Assembly: GCF_035083965.1 (NCBI RefSeq)
Contig: NC_089722.1
Location: 25,793,081 to 25,857,080, forward strand
Length of the DNA: 64,000 bases
Source of the DNA: Branchiostoma lanceolatum
Taxonomy: Eukaryota > Chordata > Leptocardii > Amphioxiformes > Branchiostomatidae
Reading direction: 5' to 3'
This document shows positions 25,846-38,000 of this stretch, in pieces (within the stretch, counting starts at the first letter, position 1; each line of letters opens with the position of its first letter). The notes under the pieces are model-generated. The model worked only from the letters and a program-made list of their open reading frames with translations, did not search any database and was not told the origin of the DNA. A program made the position numbers and the translations under genes.

Positions 25846-26722
25846 CGTCAGCAAAGTCATCTCAAGACCTTCAACGTTTCTTTAGTTCTCACAAAATATA
25901 TGCAACAATAATGATCATGCTAGTTTTTTTATCAGGTAGTCTCGTTCAAGTAGTGAACAGTCAGCAATCGATGTTAGGGATGAATCTCAGAGGGAAAGAT
26001 ATCGCCACGGGACCATTACTCAAAATCACGTGATTTTATCGTGACAGCCACGTGATCATTTGTGAAAGTCTTGCGATTTATAGTGACAACCAATCGTACC
26101 CCGCTCGCATGTAATGTCATTTACATGGAGCTAGGTCTTAAGCACCAATAGTAAGGATGGCAATACTGTTAAGAAAATTAGTGCTTCTGTTTTAGCTAAT
26201 AAATATACTGAGCTGCTATGAAAGCCTGTGGAAAAAGTTACCGTATCCCTGCACTGTGGTAACCTACTCACTGTAACATTTAAGTTTAAATGACAAATAC
26301 GGTTTATGCACGTTTGATGTACGCATGCCTTGTGAGATTACCTGCTGAAAGCAAGGAAATGTTTCGAACAATAAATGTTTTGCACTTTCCTATACGTGTG
26401 TTGTGCTTCTTTTATAGCCGTTATTGATTGATGAACAAGTACATTGTACGTCGTAATTCACGTGGTCGAACAAGATGCGCCAATGACAGAGTTTCTGCAT
26501 TTTGATCACAGTTCCCCGTTGTCCGGCCAAAATACTTCATCATCAATACACGATCTTTAGTCAACTCGATGGCTTAAGAGCTTCGCACAAACATTGTCCT
26601 GTTTTATACATTTCCACATGTGTGCCAATGGCTGCCCTTATCGAAACGGTTTACTATCGAAAGGATACGGAGAAGTGTTTCGTTTGCGATACTGACTTAC
26701 CGGTAAACATTTTTTTTTTCAG

Positions 26723-29699
26723 GACAAGCACTTCTCCTGCAGTTTCAGCTACGCCGCCAAGCCTATCAACGTCACGGAGGAGGTCAGTCTGCATCTGTGC
26801 ACCTCTAATACTCTGATAGCTTTTTAAAAGATATGGAGTATATCTAGTACTTAGTATCTTAAATCATTTGAAATTAGAGAACTGTACCACTGATTGATAT
26901 GATGTATGTATCTTAAAAACGATTTTGAGAAGCAAATTATGGTTTTTATTGTCGTTTTGCATTCATTCATTGAAATTCATTCATTCATTGTCTTATCCAA
27001 GGTCCAGGCAGACATTTTCAATGCGGAAAACAAGCAAGAATACCGACCTAAGCTGCATTTTTGTTGACAGTTGAGCAAAAGAAAGGAATACGTGTACCAC
27101 CCTCTCAGCCTGGCGTCATGGTCAACTTGTCGATAAAATCTAATTGCAAAGTTCTATTTGCCGTCCCCTTTAGCCAGATGAGTGGCGAATGACACTCGGT
27201 CTTGCCGCTGATCACCGAACTTACTCATACTACGTAGAAAGGTGGGTATGAAAGAATGCTTCCCCGCAGACAAGATCAATTCTTCCCTTAGAAACTTCAA
27301 GAAAGTTCTTCCAAGATGGCCGAGTCCGGGACGTCGCTGCTGGAAATTAAAGCCTTTTAAAACTCATTAGACTAATCTGACAAAAGTTCACTTCTTGTTG
27401 TAGGAATGGCGGGTTTCCTTGACCGTTAGCCCTGACGGGAGTGCCTACTCCTGTCACGTGTTCTGCAACAACGAACGGTAAGAATGGCCACGTGATCATC
27501 ACGTGACCGTGGGAAAGATAGCGGACTTGGTTGCATCTGTAAATGTTTTGGAAACGAACGACAATCACGAGCCAACAAATATTCTTCTAAATTTGGAACA
27601 ATTATTGCAACTTTTGGCTTTTACTTTACCAAAGCTGTTCATTTTAAAAATTCAGAACACCCAGGTGAGGTGAATGATTGACAGATGTTTGTCACGACCG
27701 CCATGTTACCCACCATTTCACCCTTACCTCAGGGTCAATGACCGAATCCCCAATATCTTCTTTCCTGTTGTAGGATTGGAGGCTTACTTTGACAAGAAGT
27801 CCGGATAACAGTGCATATTCCTGCCAGGCAGAAAGGTACTATCTATGGCCATCTATGAAGCTGGATTGCCGCTGCGTGTAGATGCCATCTTCGTTGCGTT
27901 TAGATGCCATCTTCGATGCACCTGCCTCCTAACTGTACTCCAATCAGTAGACAGTCTCAAAAACAATAGTAGATGGTTAAATGAGCAAATATCACAGAGA
28001 AAGAATCAACTCGTTTAACAGCCAGCATTGCACAATTGATGTAAGCTGTAGCATCGGAATGCTTCTTGAAAATAAATAACAATATAACTTACAAAAAAAG
28101 CTTAAAACTGCTTAGCTCTCGTTAGTAGTTTAGTCCAACAGGGTATCTCATTTCTTGGTAAACTTAAGCCGACACAAGATTCAGTGAGAATTATGCGGAT
28201 CCGGGATGTATGAATATTGTGCGAAGGTTTGGCTGAATAAAGTTCAATAGTGGTCCCAACACGGCGCAGATGGCACGACTAAGTCACGACTGGGAACAAC
28301 ACTGACTAGCGGCAGTTAAATCAAATGTAAGGCGATAACTGCCTGAGGAGACCTTAAGCCAAGCGATATGGAGGACACGAGTCATAGTAATGGTTGTTAT
28401 TCAAAACCATGGCCAAATATTAGTGTCGACCAAGCTCAACAACCAAATGAATTAAAGAAAACATATCGGAAATTAGTCGAAATATGAGATAACATTTATG
28501 TTTTATGTTTTCAAAGTCACTGTGTTAACACTTGTAAACATTGACATAATTCAGACATGTAAATCGATTGATGTTGATTTTTTTTATCTGATCGACTTAA
28601 TTTTGAACTTCTATAAAATATTTGTCCATTATTTTACATTTTTTTGTAGTTGAAGATGATATTGCTGTCTGAATTTGGATTCCTACAACTTCTTTATTAC
28701 AGGCAAGGCCTGACGTCTGAGGTTGCGTTCCAGAAGTTCCACTTGAAGATCAAGGGTGACGCAACCCGCTATGGATACACAGAAGTCTACGTAAGTATCG
28801 GAACGGTCGTCAGGTATAAGCATCGCTAAATGCTTAACCGGTGAAACCATCTTTATCTTCTTACTGTAAAAAGGGAGCGAAGTCAAAGGTTCAGCCCAAG
28901 ATTAGGGTAGCTTGGTCTAAGAGGCGACATTGAATGATGATCGGCAGAATTGTAAGGCCGTTTCTACTGTATCGATTTGGACGCTAATCTCCAAGCAGAT
29001 CTCCACGGTGCCAAAATCGTATAAGCCAGTTAGAGAAGCTCCAGTCAGCCAGAGAAGCTGTACGGTGCCTGACTGGAGCTTCTCTGGTTGACTGGAGCTT
29101 CTCTGGCTGGCTTAAACGATGTTGGCACCGTGGAGCTGAGATCTGCTTGAAGATTATTGGACGCCAACAAGAAACCAGTGGTATTCAAAATTGTACCCTC
29201 TGTTGGAAAATATGGCTTGGACGTTATTGATAATCACGGAGTCGACGTTGTTTCAAGGGTTTATGAAATAAAAAAGTACATGTATCTACTGACATTCATC
29301 GACATCTGTTAAATGTTGTGAACTGTCTTCCTTTCACAGAGAGACCCTGACAACAAGCTGGCCGAGGAGGAGTACAGTGTGGATGAAGACAATATGGAAG
29401 GTGAGTATTTGAATGTTTGAAAAGTAACGAACATATCGGATATGTGCACTAATTTCAATGTTAATGGTGTTGTAAATGAGTTAGATGAACGTATGAATCT
29501 CTCTCGGATAAATAAAGAAAAAGGCACACGGTATATCGTTTTCAAAAAGTATGAAAACTGATAATAAAACCCGAGGAAAATACATAATTTGTGTTGATCA
29601 TTTATGTTCACAGTGACCCAGGTCGACGGCAAGTTCGGCAACCGGTTGTCAGCAGTGGTCATCGTGGCTGGCATGCCTCTGAACCACGAGGAGTTGTAA
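26723..29699 (+). CDS. Second MYDGF-like module, no first exon of its own
   Basis: Exons: 26723-26782, then either 27404-27477 or 27774-27835, then 28703-28790, 29340-29400 and 29614-29699. Lengths and phases match exons 2-6 of the copy upstream (60, 61 and 86 bases are identical). The product runs DKHFSCSFSYAAKP, EW or DW strand, FQKFHLKIKG, EYSVDEDNME, and ends HEEL, another ER-retrieval type tail. No signal-peptide exon is visible between the upstream stop and 26723. The first exon here starts in phase 0, so exon 21231-21440 could splice directly to it. Two readings remain: one gene with two alternative 3' modules, or a second gene with an unseen or lost first exon. The two versions of exon 3 cannot both be included: that joins in the wrong frame and gives a stop seven codons in. 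An AATAAA lies at 30183-30188. Confidence 0.7.
28985..29156. mobile_element. hAT-like hairpin MITE with 8-bp target duplication
   Basis: The arms begin TAATCTCCAAGCAGATCTCC and end in the inverse AGATCTGCTTGAAGATTA, with further inverted blocks inside (GGTGCC, AAGCCAG, GAGAAGCTCCAGTCA). The flanks TTGGACGC at 28977-28984 and 29157-29164 are identical. An 8-bp duplication is typical of hAT elements. It sits in an intron of the second MYDGF-like module. The terminal word TCTCCAAGCAGA recurs in the elements at 30534 and 41883. Confidence 0.85.
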
Positions 29700-30533
29700 C
29701 GGCAGACACCAACAAGGAAGGCGACCATTGATCGGGAACCGTTTCTTCTTCCTCTTTGAAAATCACTTTTGCTACATTTGGAAACACTGTAATTGATCTA
29801 GTATAAAGTAATGTATGTTAGTATTGAGAGGTCGCCATGATACAAAAATCACTGTTTTCGAATTTTTGACTGACTAGATTTTTGTATTTTAATTGCTAGT
29901 AACATCTTAATGTGAAACGTCGATTAAGCATAATAGGAGACAGCTGTCGCAGAAGTAGTAACACATTATGTAGTATAGTTCAGTTTAGTTCTAGTTGCTA
30001 AGGACGGTGTACCATCTTAAAGTTCCCTCTCTTTTATAGTTACAAGTTAAACAGAAGGAAGGTAACTATTTCTTACATGTTACTTCGCCATACTGCTCTA
30101 AAGCCATTCTTTGAATCTACTGTGACTCAGGCAACAACAACTTTTATAACTGGTGCTAAATATTTGCATTTAGACATTTTCTAATAAAACGATCAATACT
30201 TGACGTTAAGTACTCCTTGATTTTTTGCTTCAGTTACTACTTATTAGCATATCCTTTCATGAAGAGAAGGTAGTTGGCGGTGCCTAATATAGAATAATCA
30301 TCTATGTTCAGGCATAGCGGTCGTAAGACATATAGATTTCTTCAATCTTCGCCATTGGCCAATCAAAGGCTGAGAAAAGTTGGGCGTGGTCTAAGGTGCC
30401 TCCCGTTTGCCGAACAGCGCACCCCTCAGAAACTCCTCCCTGTAGTGGCGGGAACACGCAGAGGTAAGGATCCTGCATCCAGACAACTACTACAAGAATG
30501 AGTCATGATTTGGGGCGTTATCAAACGTTCACG

Positions 30534-30655
30534 TACTCTCCAAGCAGAGGTTGGGCTCTGGCTGGTTTTTGACGTGTTTTAGATGTTTTTGTCGGGCTTT
30601 CTAATTTGTCACGTTTTCTTTATGTCGCCAGCCCAACCTCTGCTTGGAGAGTCTA
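30534..30655. mobile_element. Short MITE with TCTCCAAGCAGA ends
   Basis: The 24-base ends are perfect inverses: ACTCTCCAAGCAGAGGTTGG at the left and CCAACCTCTGCTTGGAGAGT at the right. They enclose about 75 bases of unrelated sequence. A further ATCTGCTTGGAGATAAG word at about 30809 suggests a larger or nested element. No clear target duplication was found. Confidence 0.75.
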
Positions 30656-31383
30656 GTAACGTTAATGTACGTTTGCGAATCTATAACCTGGTGGAAAATG
30701 GTGAAGTTTTCTGACCAGCCGGATTTTCTGACAGTCCACTACCCGAACCACTGTCAGAAAAACCGACCGGTCAAAACAACTAGCACTTATCGGTTTTCCA
30801 CATCAACATCTGCTTGGAGATAAGCCTTTGTGGACGTTTGGGTATGTTTATACGTTTTCAAAAGAGAGTGGCCGCGATTTTTAGCGTTTCTCTCCCTACA
30901 GAGAAACGGAGGAAACAAAAGCTGTCCACGTCACACTGACGGACGAACACCTTTTATATCCTATGTATATTAAACTAAAGATACAGTAAAACTTCCTTTT
31001 ACATGTAACGTTGCGTCTAGTGGCTAGTGTATTTCCTTGCTGGATTCCCAACCAAATCATACCGAGACGTAGAACAAAGAGATCTAATTCCTAGCTTGTC
31101 TGATACAATTTTCCTGAGACGATGAGTCGGTCTTTCATGTGTTGTAGTGTGGCGGAAACAACATGAGACATGAGCAGGCTAATTTGGAGCTCTGAGTAAG
31201 ATTTGGCAGCGCTTCCGTTGATCAAAGGACGGCTGTCAAGTACTGAAAATATCACTTCGACTCTGGGGAACACGAGCGATAAAAACCGTCCTGTGTCGCC
31301 TGGACGATGAAACACGGGATCAGATAAAAGGACATTCAAAGCATACAGAAACCTTGAGTAAGATTGTCAACATCACGCCTAGC

Positions 31384-31608
31384 CTCCGTTACAGACCCGC
31401 CGAACATTTTTGGTGACACATCAGGGGCGGGCCTGCTTTATTTCCCCTAGGCACGGTTTTCTGATAGCTACAGGGCTCTGACTGCTTGCAAAAGTTTGAT
31501 TGCTGTCCGAACTAACGAGCAATCAGATGTCGGCAAGTAATGAGAACCTGGTAGCTATCAGAAAACTGCTCGCAGGTGGACAAATGCCCTGATGGGTCTG
31601 CAACGGAG
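31384..31608. mobile_element. MITE with CTCCGTTACAGACCC ends
   Basis: The left end is CTCCGTTACAGACCC and the right end the inverse GGGTCTGCAACGGAG. Inner inverted blocks are GTTTTCTGATAGCTAC and GTAGCTATCAGAAAAC. There is no coding capacity. It carries a TTTATT (31437-31442), which read on the minus strand is an AATAAA positioned to serve the cysteine-rich peptide gene that ends at 31702. Confidence 0.7.
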
Positions 31609-31701
31609 ATGTATATCGCGGTGTATGATCACAAATAAGCTAGTTAGTTAGCTTTCTCAATGTAGTGTCAGGGCATAAATATGGAAAAACCGTTGTTTTA
31701 C

Positions 31702-33578
31702 TCACGGTCTGAGGCAGTAGTACTCCCAGTCCTGGTACCCGCACACCAGCGGCTTGCAGCAGGTGGGACTGATGACTTCACCCCGGTGGAAGTACAGACC
31801 GCACTGCTGACCTTCCTTCAGACAGTCCTGTTGGATGCGAGAACAGCCGATTCTTATCTATAGACATGTGCTTATCTGTAGAGTGAGAAATGTCGATACC
31901 CATTGCAAATAGCTATATATAGATAGCGATAGATTTTTTGTCTCTGTAGCTTGTTTCCCCCATTTTTTGTTTGGCAGTGTCCAATGTTGGGCAAAGCGTC
32001 ATGACGCAACACTTAGGATTTGTACTTTGTGGGTGCCAAAGACGGGATTATACATGATACAATCTTCAGACTTACCCAAGTACTTAAGTAAGATATGTCT
32101 GCGGAGCACCACGCACAATTAGTGGCTTTGATGTTCAGACTACGCCATAACTACATGAAAGATATGTACATGTGTAACGCTACGTATGAGATAACGCCTT
32201 TCAGCACCGAGATGACACTAGGAGAGTCTTATCATACTTAAAGCCTTTTTGAAGTGTGGTCTTGAGTTACGAGTCTGATATATCCTGAGAAACAGCGCTG
32301 ACGAACATAAAAGGAAAAGTCATTTACCGAGGAATGAGTTCTACATGATTATACTATCAGTAAAGTGCATCGGGGGGACTTGCGGATGTCGTTTTACAAT
32401 CATGTTACCGTCAATCATGCCTTTAAACAATAGGAAACGTGACATCTACGCAGCAGGAGGTTTAGATCTCTTGTTATTGAAATCAGAAATGTTAGCGGAG
32501 ACCCACGCACGATTTGATATTCAGACTACAGTATAGCAAGGAGGTTTTATATCTATATAAAACCTCCTTGAGTACAGCTGCATGAAAGAGTCTTATTAAG
32601 ATTTTGCAATAGGATTACCGTTATAAAATACATCGTACATGTAAAGGATTTTGCAATAGGAAACAGACCTATTCATCTGTGCGGCCTTTATGTTGGGACT
32701 GACTTATGGCGTAAAATTCTAAGAGATAAAACTCTAAGAGATAAACTCTGACAGATAGTATCTAAGTGGGTGTAAAATGCCTACTAAGCTTCACTGGGTA
32801 CGTCATTGAGTTGAACAGTTAATAGAGGGTAAGAACTTCACATAGGTAACGCCATACTGATGTTTTCACCACATTTGACGTGTTTTTCAAATCTACGCCA
32901 GCACCACACAGCCGCGCCGGGTCGTTCTGTCAAAATTACTGATGCGCTGACGGTGCCACCTTAAGAATATTCTCTTCCAGGAGTTTCGGACGGAGCTAGA
33001 TAGCGACTACACAATTTCTGCATCCCAAAGCAGACAAATACCGCACCTATATTACATGACATATGAATACGACCCAGTTAATAGCCCTCATATAACCGAC
33101 CACTCCGTTACGTTGTGTTGAACGTACTCCGATAGTAGACTCTACCAGCCTCTGCGGGTCGCTGGGAAAATAGTAGAAATTGGCCAAATAGAGTCTACTG
33201 TATGAAGGGGGTCGGCTATGGAGATAGGGTCCAATTACGGTAACTGCGGATGGGAATGTTATCCTCCATGGCCAAAGTCCCCCGGCAAATGTTCTAGTTT
33301 TAGAGCTCCTATCTGAAGCTATATCTTAGTTCCACCTGCCAATGGTGTGATAATTTGGTCCTCTAATCCTTTCAATATTGCTATTGCAAATACCTTAAAG
33401 AAAATTGCTGTGATAAAGGCAAATCTTATTATGCAAAACCCCAGCAATCATTTCTCACCGGTGCGCCTGGAGTCTTCGGGTACACTTCAGACGACATCGC
33501 CGAAACAACGCAGACGACGTTCAGGACCACGAAACCGCTGACGAGCACCATGGCAACAGCGGACACAGATGAGGACAT
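31702..33578 (-). CDS. Small secreted cysteine-rich (knottin-like) peptide
   Basis: Two exons on the minus strand: 33578-33459 (40 codons) and 31857-31702 (51 codons plus stop), joined in phase 0 to 91 residues. Exon 1 encodes a signal peptide (VAMVLVSGFVVLNVVCVVSA) and a short linker ending PKTPGAP. Exon 2 encodes a domain with seven cysteines spaced C-x6-C-x6-C-x13-CC-x4-C-x8-C and ends YYCLRP. Leaving out the first cysteine, the rest gives the C...C...CC...C...C order of inhibitor-cystine-knot folds. A TATA box (33646-33641 on the minus strand) stands 63 bases before the ATG. I do not recognise the exact family. Such folds serve as defence peptides, enzyme inhibitors, hormones or channel ligands, and no function can be chosen from sequence alone. 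The acceptor (CTATAG) is weak, but the better one 18 bases upstream would introduce a stop. Confidence 0.65.
33136..33197. mobile_element. Relic of the TAGCCTCTACC MITE family
   Basis: The sequence TAGACTCTACCAGCCTC, GGGTCGCTGG, AATAGTAGAAATTGGCCAAATAG closely follows the inverse of the right half of the element at 63477. It ends in GAGTCTA. It lies in the intron of the cysteine-rich peptide gene. Confidence 0.65.
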
Positions 33579-33640
33579 CGTCGAATGTCTTCCCTCCAGT
33601 AAGACGCTTGTGTTAAGGTTTCCAATAGTCGGGAGCAGTA

Positions 33641-33646
33641 TTTATA
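33641..33646 (-). promoter_or_regulatory. TATA box of the cysteine-rich peptide gene
   Basis: The minus strand reads GGGTATAAATACTGC here, a good TATA box 63 bases upstream of the start codon at 33578. It implies a transcription start near 33615 and a leader of about 40 bases. Confidence 0.5.
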
Positions 33647-35067
33647 CCCGTTCGGTTGGGTGAAATCGTTCTGACTTCCTGCTTCCGACTTCCTGCTTTT
33701 AGGGCTTTACGACGTCATGCGGGGAGTTCAGATTGGGCCCAGTGGAACTAGTTTTTAACAGGATGAGACGTGTTCAAAAGGCGTTATAATGTGCGCAGGT
33801 GGTATGATATTTGAGTTGAAAGTAAAGTCAAACCACAATTTGAATATGTGGTTTGTGGTCCGGACACACTTCAGGATAAAGTACATACAAAGGATTTTGC
33901 AATAGAATTACCGATGCGAATAAAACATTTTGGTTATTTTCAAAGTCTACAAAATTAGAAATAACCCCTTAAACATTTTTTGGGAGCGAAAAAGGTTCAC
34001 TGGATCATGGAAAACACAGATTTCAAAAGCAAGATACCTTAAGATAAGCCTCAAGTGATGTATGTATATTACACCTACCATTCATCTCATGCTGACATAC
34101 TTATTAAAACCTTAATAAGTAGTAATATCTAATTGCAGTGCTTACTTATTTTTCACCTCATAATAAATGTTAATTCATATTCCATTGTAAATTGGATCAT
34201 GCTACATAAGAAATAGGATTATCATTATTTCTATCTATCATTATTTATTATGTATTCAACATGAAGTGTGGAGAGTGCCATTTCAGTGAGGAAGGCTGAA
34301 AATTTATTTTTATAAATCATGGTTAAATTTGTGACAATAAGCGATGACATCCTTTATTTATGCATTGCTGATATTGTTCCTTTGAACGAACAAAGGCCAT
34401 AAAAAGTGAGAGTAATCATCATAAACAAGAGAAAAATAAAGTATTATAGCAAGGAACAACCTACCATTTATCAAGCTGGCTCTGGGTGGCTTCTATTTGG
34501 CATCAATTATGTATGCAACCGTCATCTAAACATTTTTTACTGATGAATGTGGTATTTCCATTAATTCAGAGCATCAACAAATATAACTTATCATAAGGAC
34601 CATACCAAATGCAGAGAAAAAATATCAAGGAATGCGCACTTCAGAATATGCTTTTTGGGGAAAATTATGAGTTTTTTTATGTCTCAAGTTTGTAGCAGTA
34701 CTGGTTGGCAATAACAGGAAATTCACTTTATACAAGTACAAAAAGAGTGAGTACACTTTATCTATTTTCCTTCTTTCTCAATTTCAGCACAACCAATTGT
34801 TATACTGTATATTCTTCTTTCATATAGGGAGGGCACATATCTAGAGTATCTACATAAACCCTTAAACTGCTGTATCAGTCCCTATGTTGTCAGGTTATGT
34901 ATTCTCCCATATCATAAGACTTCATGTTTTAAGTATCTCTGTATAAACCCATGAAATGTTGTATGAATAAAGTCCCTACGTTGGCAGATTATATATTCTC
35001 CAATATCAGAAGGCTTCATGTTTCGAGTATCTCTCTATAAACCCATGGAACTGTTGTGTGTATGAAG
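33647..35067. other. Intergenic region and RFC2 3' untranslated region
   Basis: AT-rich DNA downstream of RFC2 (minus strand). Candidate minus-strand poly-A signals (TTTATT on plus) occur near 34353 and 34246. The end nearest RFC2 is a 94-bp tandem repeat (34801-35082). No gene is visible. Confidence 0.5.
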
Positions 35068-35082
35068 TCAGTATGTTGGCAG
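34801..35082. repeat. 94-bp tandem repeat reaching into RFC2 last exon
   Basis: Three units of 94 bases: about 34801-34894 (diverged), 34895-34988 and 34989-35082. Shared words are TATTCTCC, CTTCATGTTT, GTATCTCT, TATAAACCCATG and GTTGGCAG. The unit nearest the gene contains the RFC2 stop codon (35068-35070) and its last four codons. The repeat therefore arose by duplication of the end of the gene and its 3' untranslated region. Confidence 0.8.
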
Positions 35083-38000
35083 GTCCTCCGGAGGCACACT
35101 CTTCAGACACAGTCGTGCAAGGAGTCCTGCCAGCTGGAGGAGGGAGTTCACACCCTGGACTATCCTCATGTGGGTGTAACCAATCTCCTGTGGGGGGATG
35201 TAAGTCGTGCACTGTAAATCTTTGCAGTAATTTTTAGTTTGTATATAACCCTGACTAAAAACACCAATACAAGAAACATAAAAAAGGTCCAAAATCATCC
35301 AGTTTGTATCAAACAATTCAATACAAAGTTATATAAAAGAATATTTTGTTGTGTGAGCAAGATTTGGTACTAAGCAACTTCACACTACTTAGCAAGTACA
35401 TGCACAGATTACCTCCGAGTCACAACTCTTGAAAATCAGTAAATGTAAAGAAAAAGATATTTACAATAGAAAAATACAGACAATGATTGACATTTTTTCA
35501 GAACCATACATAGTTTTGGCTTCAAAGTTGACAAGATCAAGACTTAATTTAAGAGTACCCATTTCGTCAAACCTGGATGCATCTTAATAATACCTACCTT
35601 AATAAACTCCAGCTTGAGGTACTCGTGCATCTGATACGTCTTACACACTCGGAAGATGTTGCCGATGATGTCTTCAGGTGAGTAGCCCATCTTCCACAGG
35701 TGTTTCAGGATCTTGTAGGCTTCGTCAATGTTAGTGTCCACACAGTGGCCCAGCATCTCTTTCACCAGGAGTGGGTGTGGCTCGTCACAAACCTGCAGGT
35801 ATTTTAACATTTCATTATGTCTCCAAACAATGGTGATGTTTTACCTTCGCCAAGAAGGTTATGTTTGCAGTAGCTTGAGTGGTATAGTTTCTTTATTTGT
35901 GGCTCAACAGCATAACTAAGAAGCTATAAATGGAGTGTTATGATATTCTGTATGTACTTATGATATTCTGTATGTACTATAAGTGTAAACAAAACAAAGG
36001 ATGAGTTATGGGCCTCCCAGCAGCCTTCTACTACATGTATACTGCAACTGCAGAGGAACTTCTGGTTTTGGTATCTTATGAACAGAACATGCTATGGTTA
36101 TATTAGACTGGCAGGTAGCTTTTCAGCTCAGGAACAAAATGGTGCTGGAGCCACTGTATGACAAGTAGAATAGAAGTTTCTAACCTTAAACACATTCTCA
36201 CTGTTGACGTATCCAAAGCCTGACCATGTGGACTGCAAGTTGTTCAGTGCCTGGAGGGAATGATAGATGCTGTATTCAGGTGAAACTGTTCATGTAATGT
36301 AGGAGAAACCTTAAGAACAGAAATAACATATGAATAATAAGGCATCATGTCTACAATTTTTGCAATATAAGGCTACATATATATATATATATATATGCGC
36401 TACTACAAGAAGATGAACTTTTAGACTTTCTTTGGCTGTTGTAAATGATCAGCACTAGCAAAACCATACAACAGTAGAAAATCTACATAATGATATCAAA
36501 AGTACAATAAATGAAATCAAATTTCATTTTAAAGGAAAGGTTTCCTACAATTAGATTTCGAAAAACAAGAATAGTCCATATACATGTAATTCAATATCAT
36601 ATACATATAAAGCTGATGTGTGAATATCACTGTTATGCTGAAGGCCAATCATTCCAACTAAACAATATCAGTAATGTGTGTACCTGTCTCATGTCCCCCT
36701 GAGCTGTGAATATGACAGCCTCCAGCCCGTCATCGGTGTGTTCTACACTCTCCTTCTCACACACAAACAGCAGTCTCTCCAGGATCTGGTTATCTGTCAG
36801 CTTACTGTACCTCAGCACGGCACAGCGCGACTGGATGGCCTCTGGGGACAACATGGAAGAAAAAAGGCATTGTCTTCATTCAGCTACAATGGGCACATGT
36901 ATTTTTTAAAACCAATTCCTCAGGACCACAGCTGTCTAATGGTACAATGTACCTGTACCTATACATTGTATATACATGTACCTGTAAAATTGTATAGGTA
37001 CTGGTACAGGTCCAGAGCCAAAGATTTTTAAACGGTCAGGTGTTTCAGACCAGAACTGTCTTCACCTTGTTAACATATCACTTCAGAGTTTTGGTTAAAT
37101 ACCTGGTGAACTTCAGATTCTGGTTTAGTCACTGATGAAAGACATCAGATACTGTGAAACCATTTATAAATCTATTCAGTTTTGAGTAACTGTTACAACA
37201 TGTATGTTCCATATCTTACTACTTGAATATCTAACCTTCATCGACGTCCCAATGGCTACCATTTTCAGGTGCACAGCCCTGAGGAAGAGTGCCGAAGGAA
37301 CTCACCTATGATCTTATCTGAAGCGTTACAGGCCAGGGCAAAGCGGGTGGTTTTGGAGTAGATCTCCATGGTTCTTCTCAGGGCCTGCTGGGCTCCATCT
37401 GTCATACTGTAAAAGTTTGATTTGCAACAGGAGTTAGTCAATATGAAAATCAACACATTACTGAAGAACTTGTTTTACTTTGGTCAATATGAAAATCAAC
37501 ACATTACTGAAGACGTTGTATTGATTTGGTACATTGGAAGTGCAGTATACTGATTGCGCTAATCTTAAAACACCTATCAGGGCTGTCTCCAGCTTCAATT
37601 TTCTTTCCGTGCCACTTGTTGTTTGGAGGTCAATGTTGTTAATTTTTGTTGTTAAATCTGCCGTTTAAGCTTACAAAATTAATTTTCATCAATTTCGTGT
37701 TATGAAGTTCAGATTTTTGGACGGACGGGGTTAAATTTTGTCTGCCCTAAGTAGCAAATTTCTGTCCTGGGACGGGTCCTGGAGACAGTCCTGTCACCTA
37801 CTTGGGTACCTTCATATTCAAATAAAAGGCCAAACTATTACCTGTCTGCCTCATCTAGGATGATGACTTTGTGCCTCCCCTTGGGAAGAGTGACCTTTTG
37901 CTGGGCAAACATCTTGATTTTGTTCCTCACCACATCTATTCCTCTGGACAAAGACATAGGCAAAATGTTTGTGAATGAAAACAGGAACTTAAGTTCATCT

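Larger units (their letters stand above)
29700..31701. other. Intergenic region with MITEs
   Basis: It holds the 3' untranslated region of the MYDGF-like module (poly-A signal at 30183) and two inverted-repeat elements. At 30350-30400 there is a CCAAT-rich, GC-richer patch (ATTGGCCAATC, then GGGCGTGG) followed by a possible splice donor near 30463. It resembles a promoter, but no downstream gene on the plus strand could be attached to it. A small hairpin with TTTTCTGACAGT arms lies at 30720-30770. Confidence 0.4.

Noticed and set aside
25842-26033. Signal-peptide-like frame (MIMLVFLSGSLVQVV) as a first exon for the second MYDGF module
   Set aside because: It sits in the upstream module's 3' region, and the only nearby donor would join in phase 2, not the phase 0 needed.
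26502-26816. 104-codon frame just before and over the second module's first exon
   Set aside because: It has no signal peptide and reads the real exon in the wrong frame.
29309-29728. 139-codon minus-strand frame
   Set aside because: It runs across two exons and an intron of the second MYDGF-like module in antisense and has no family features.
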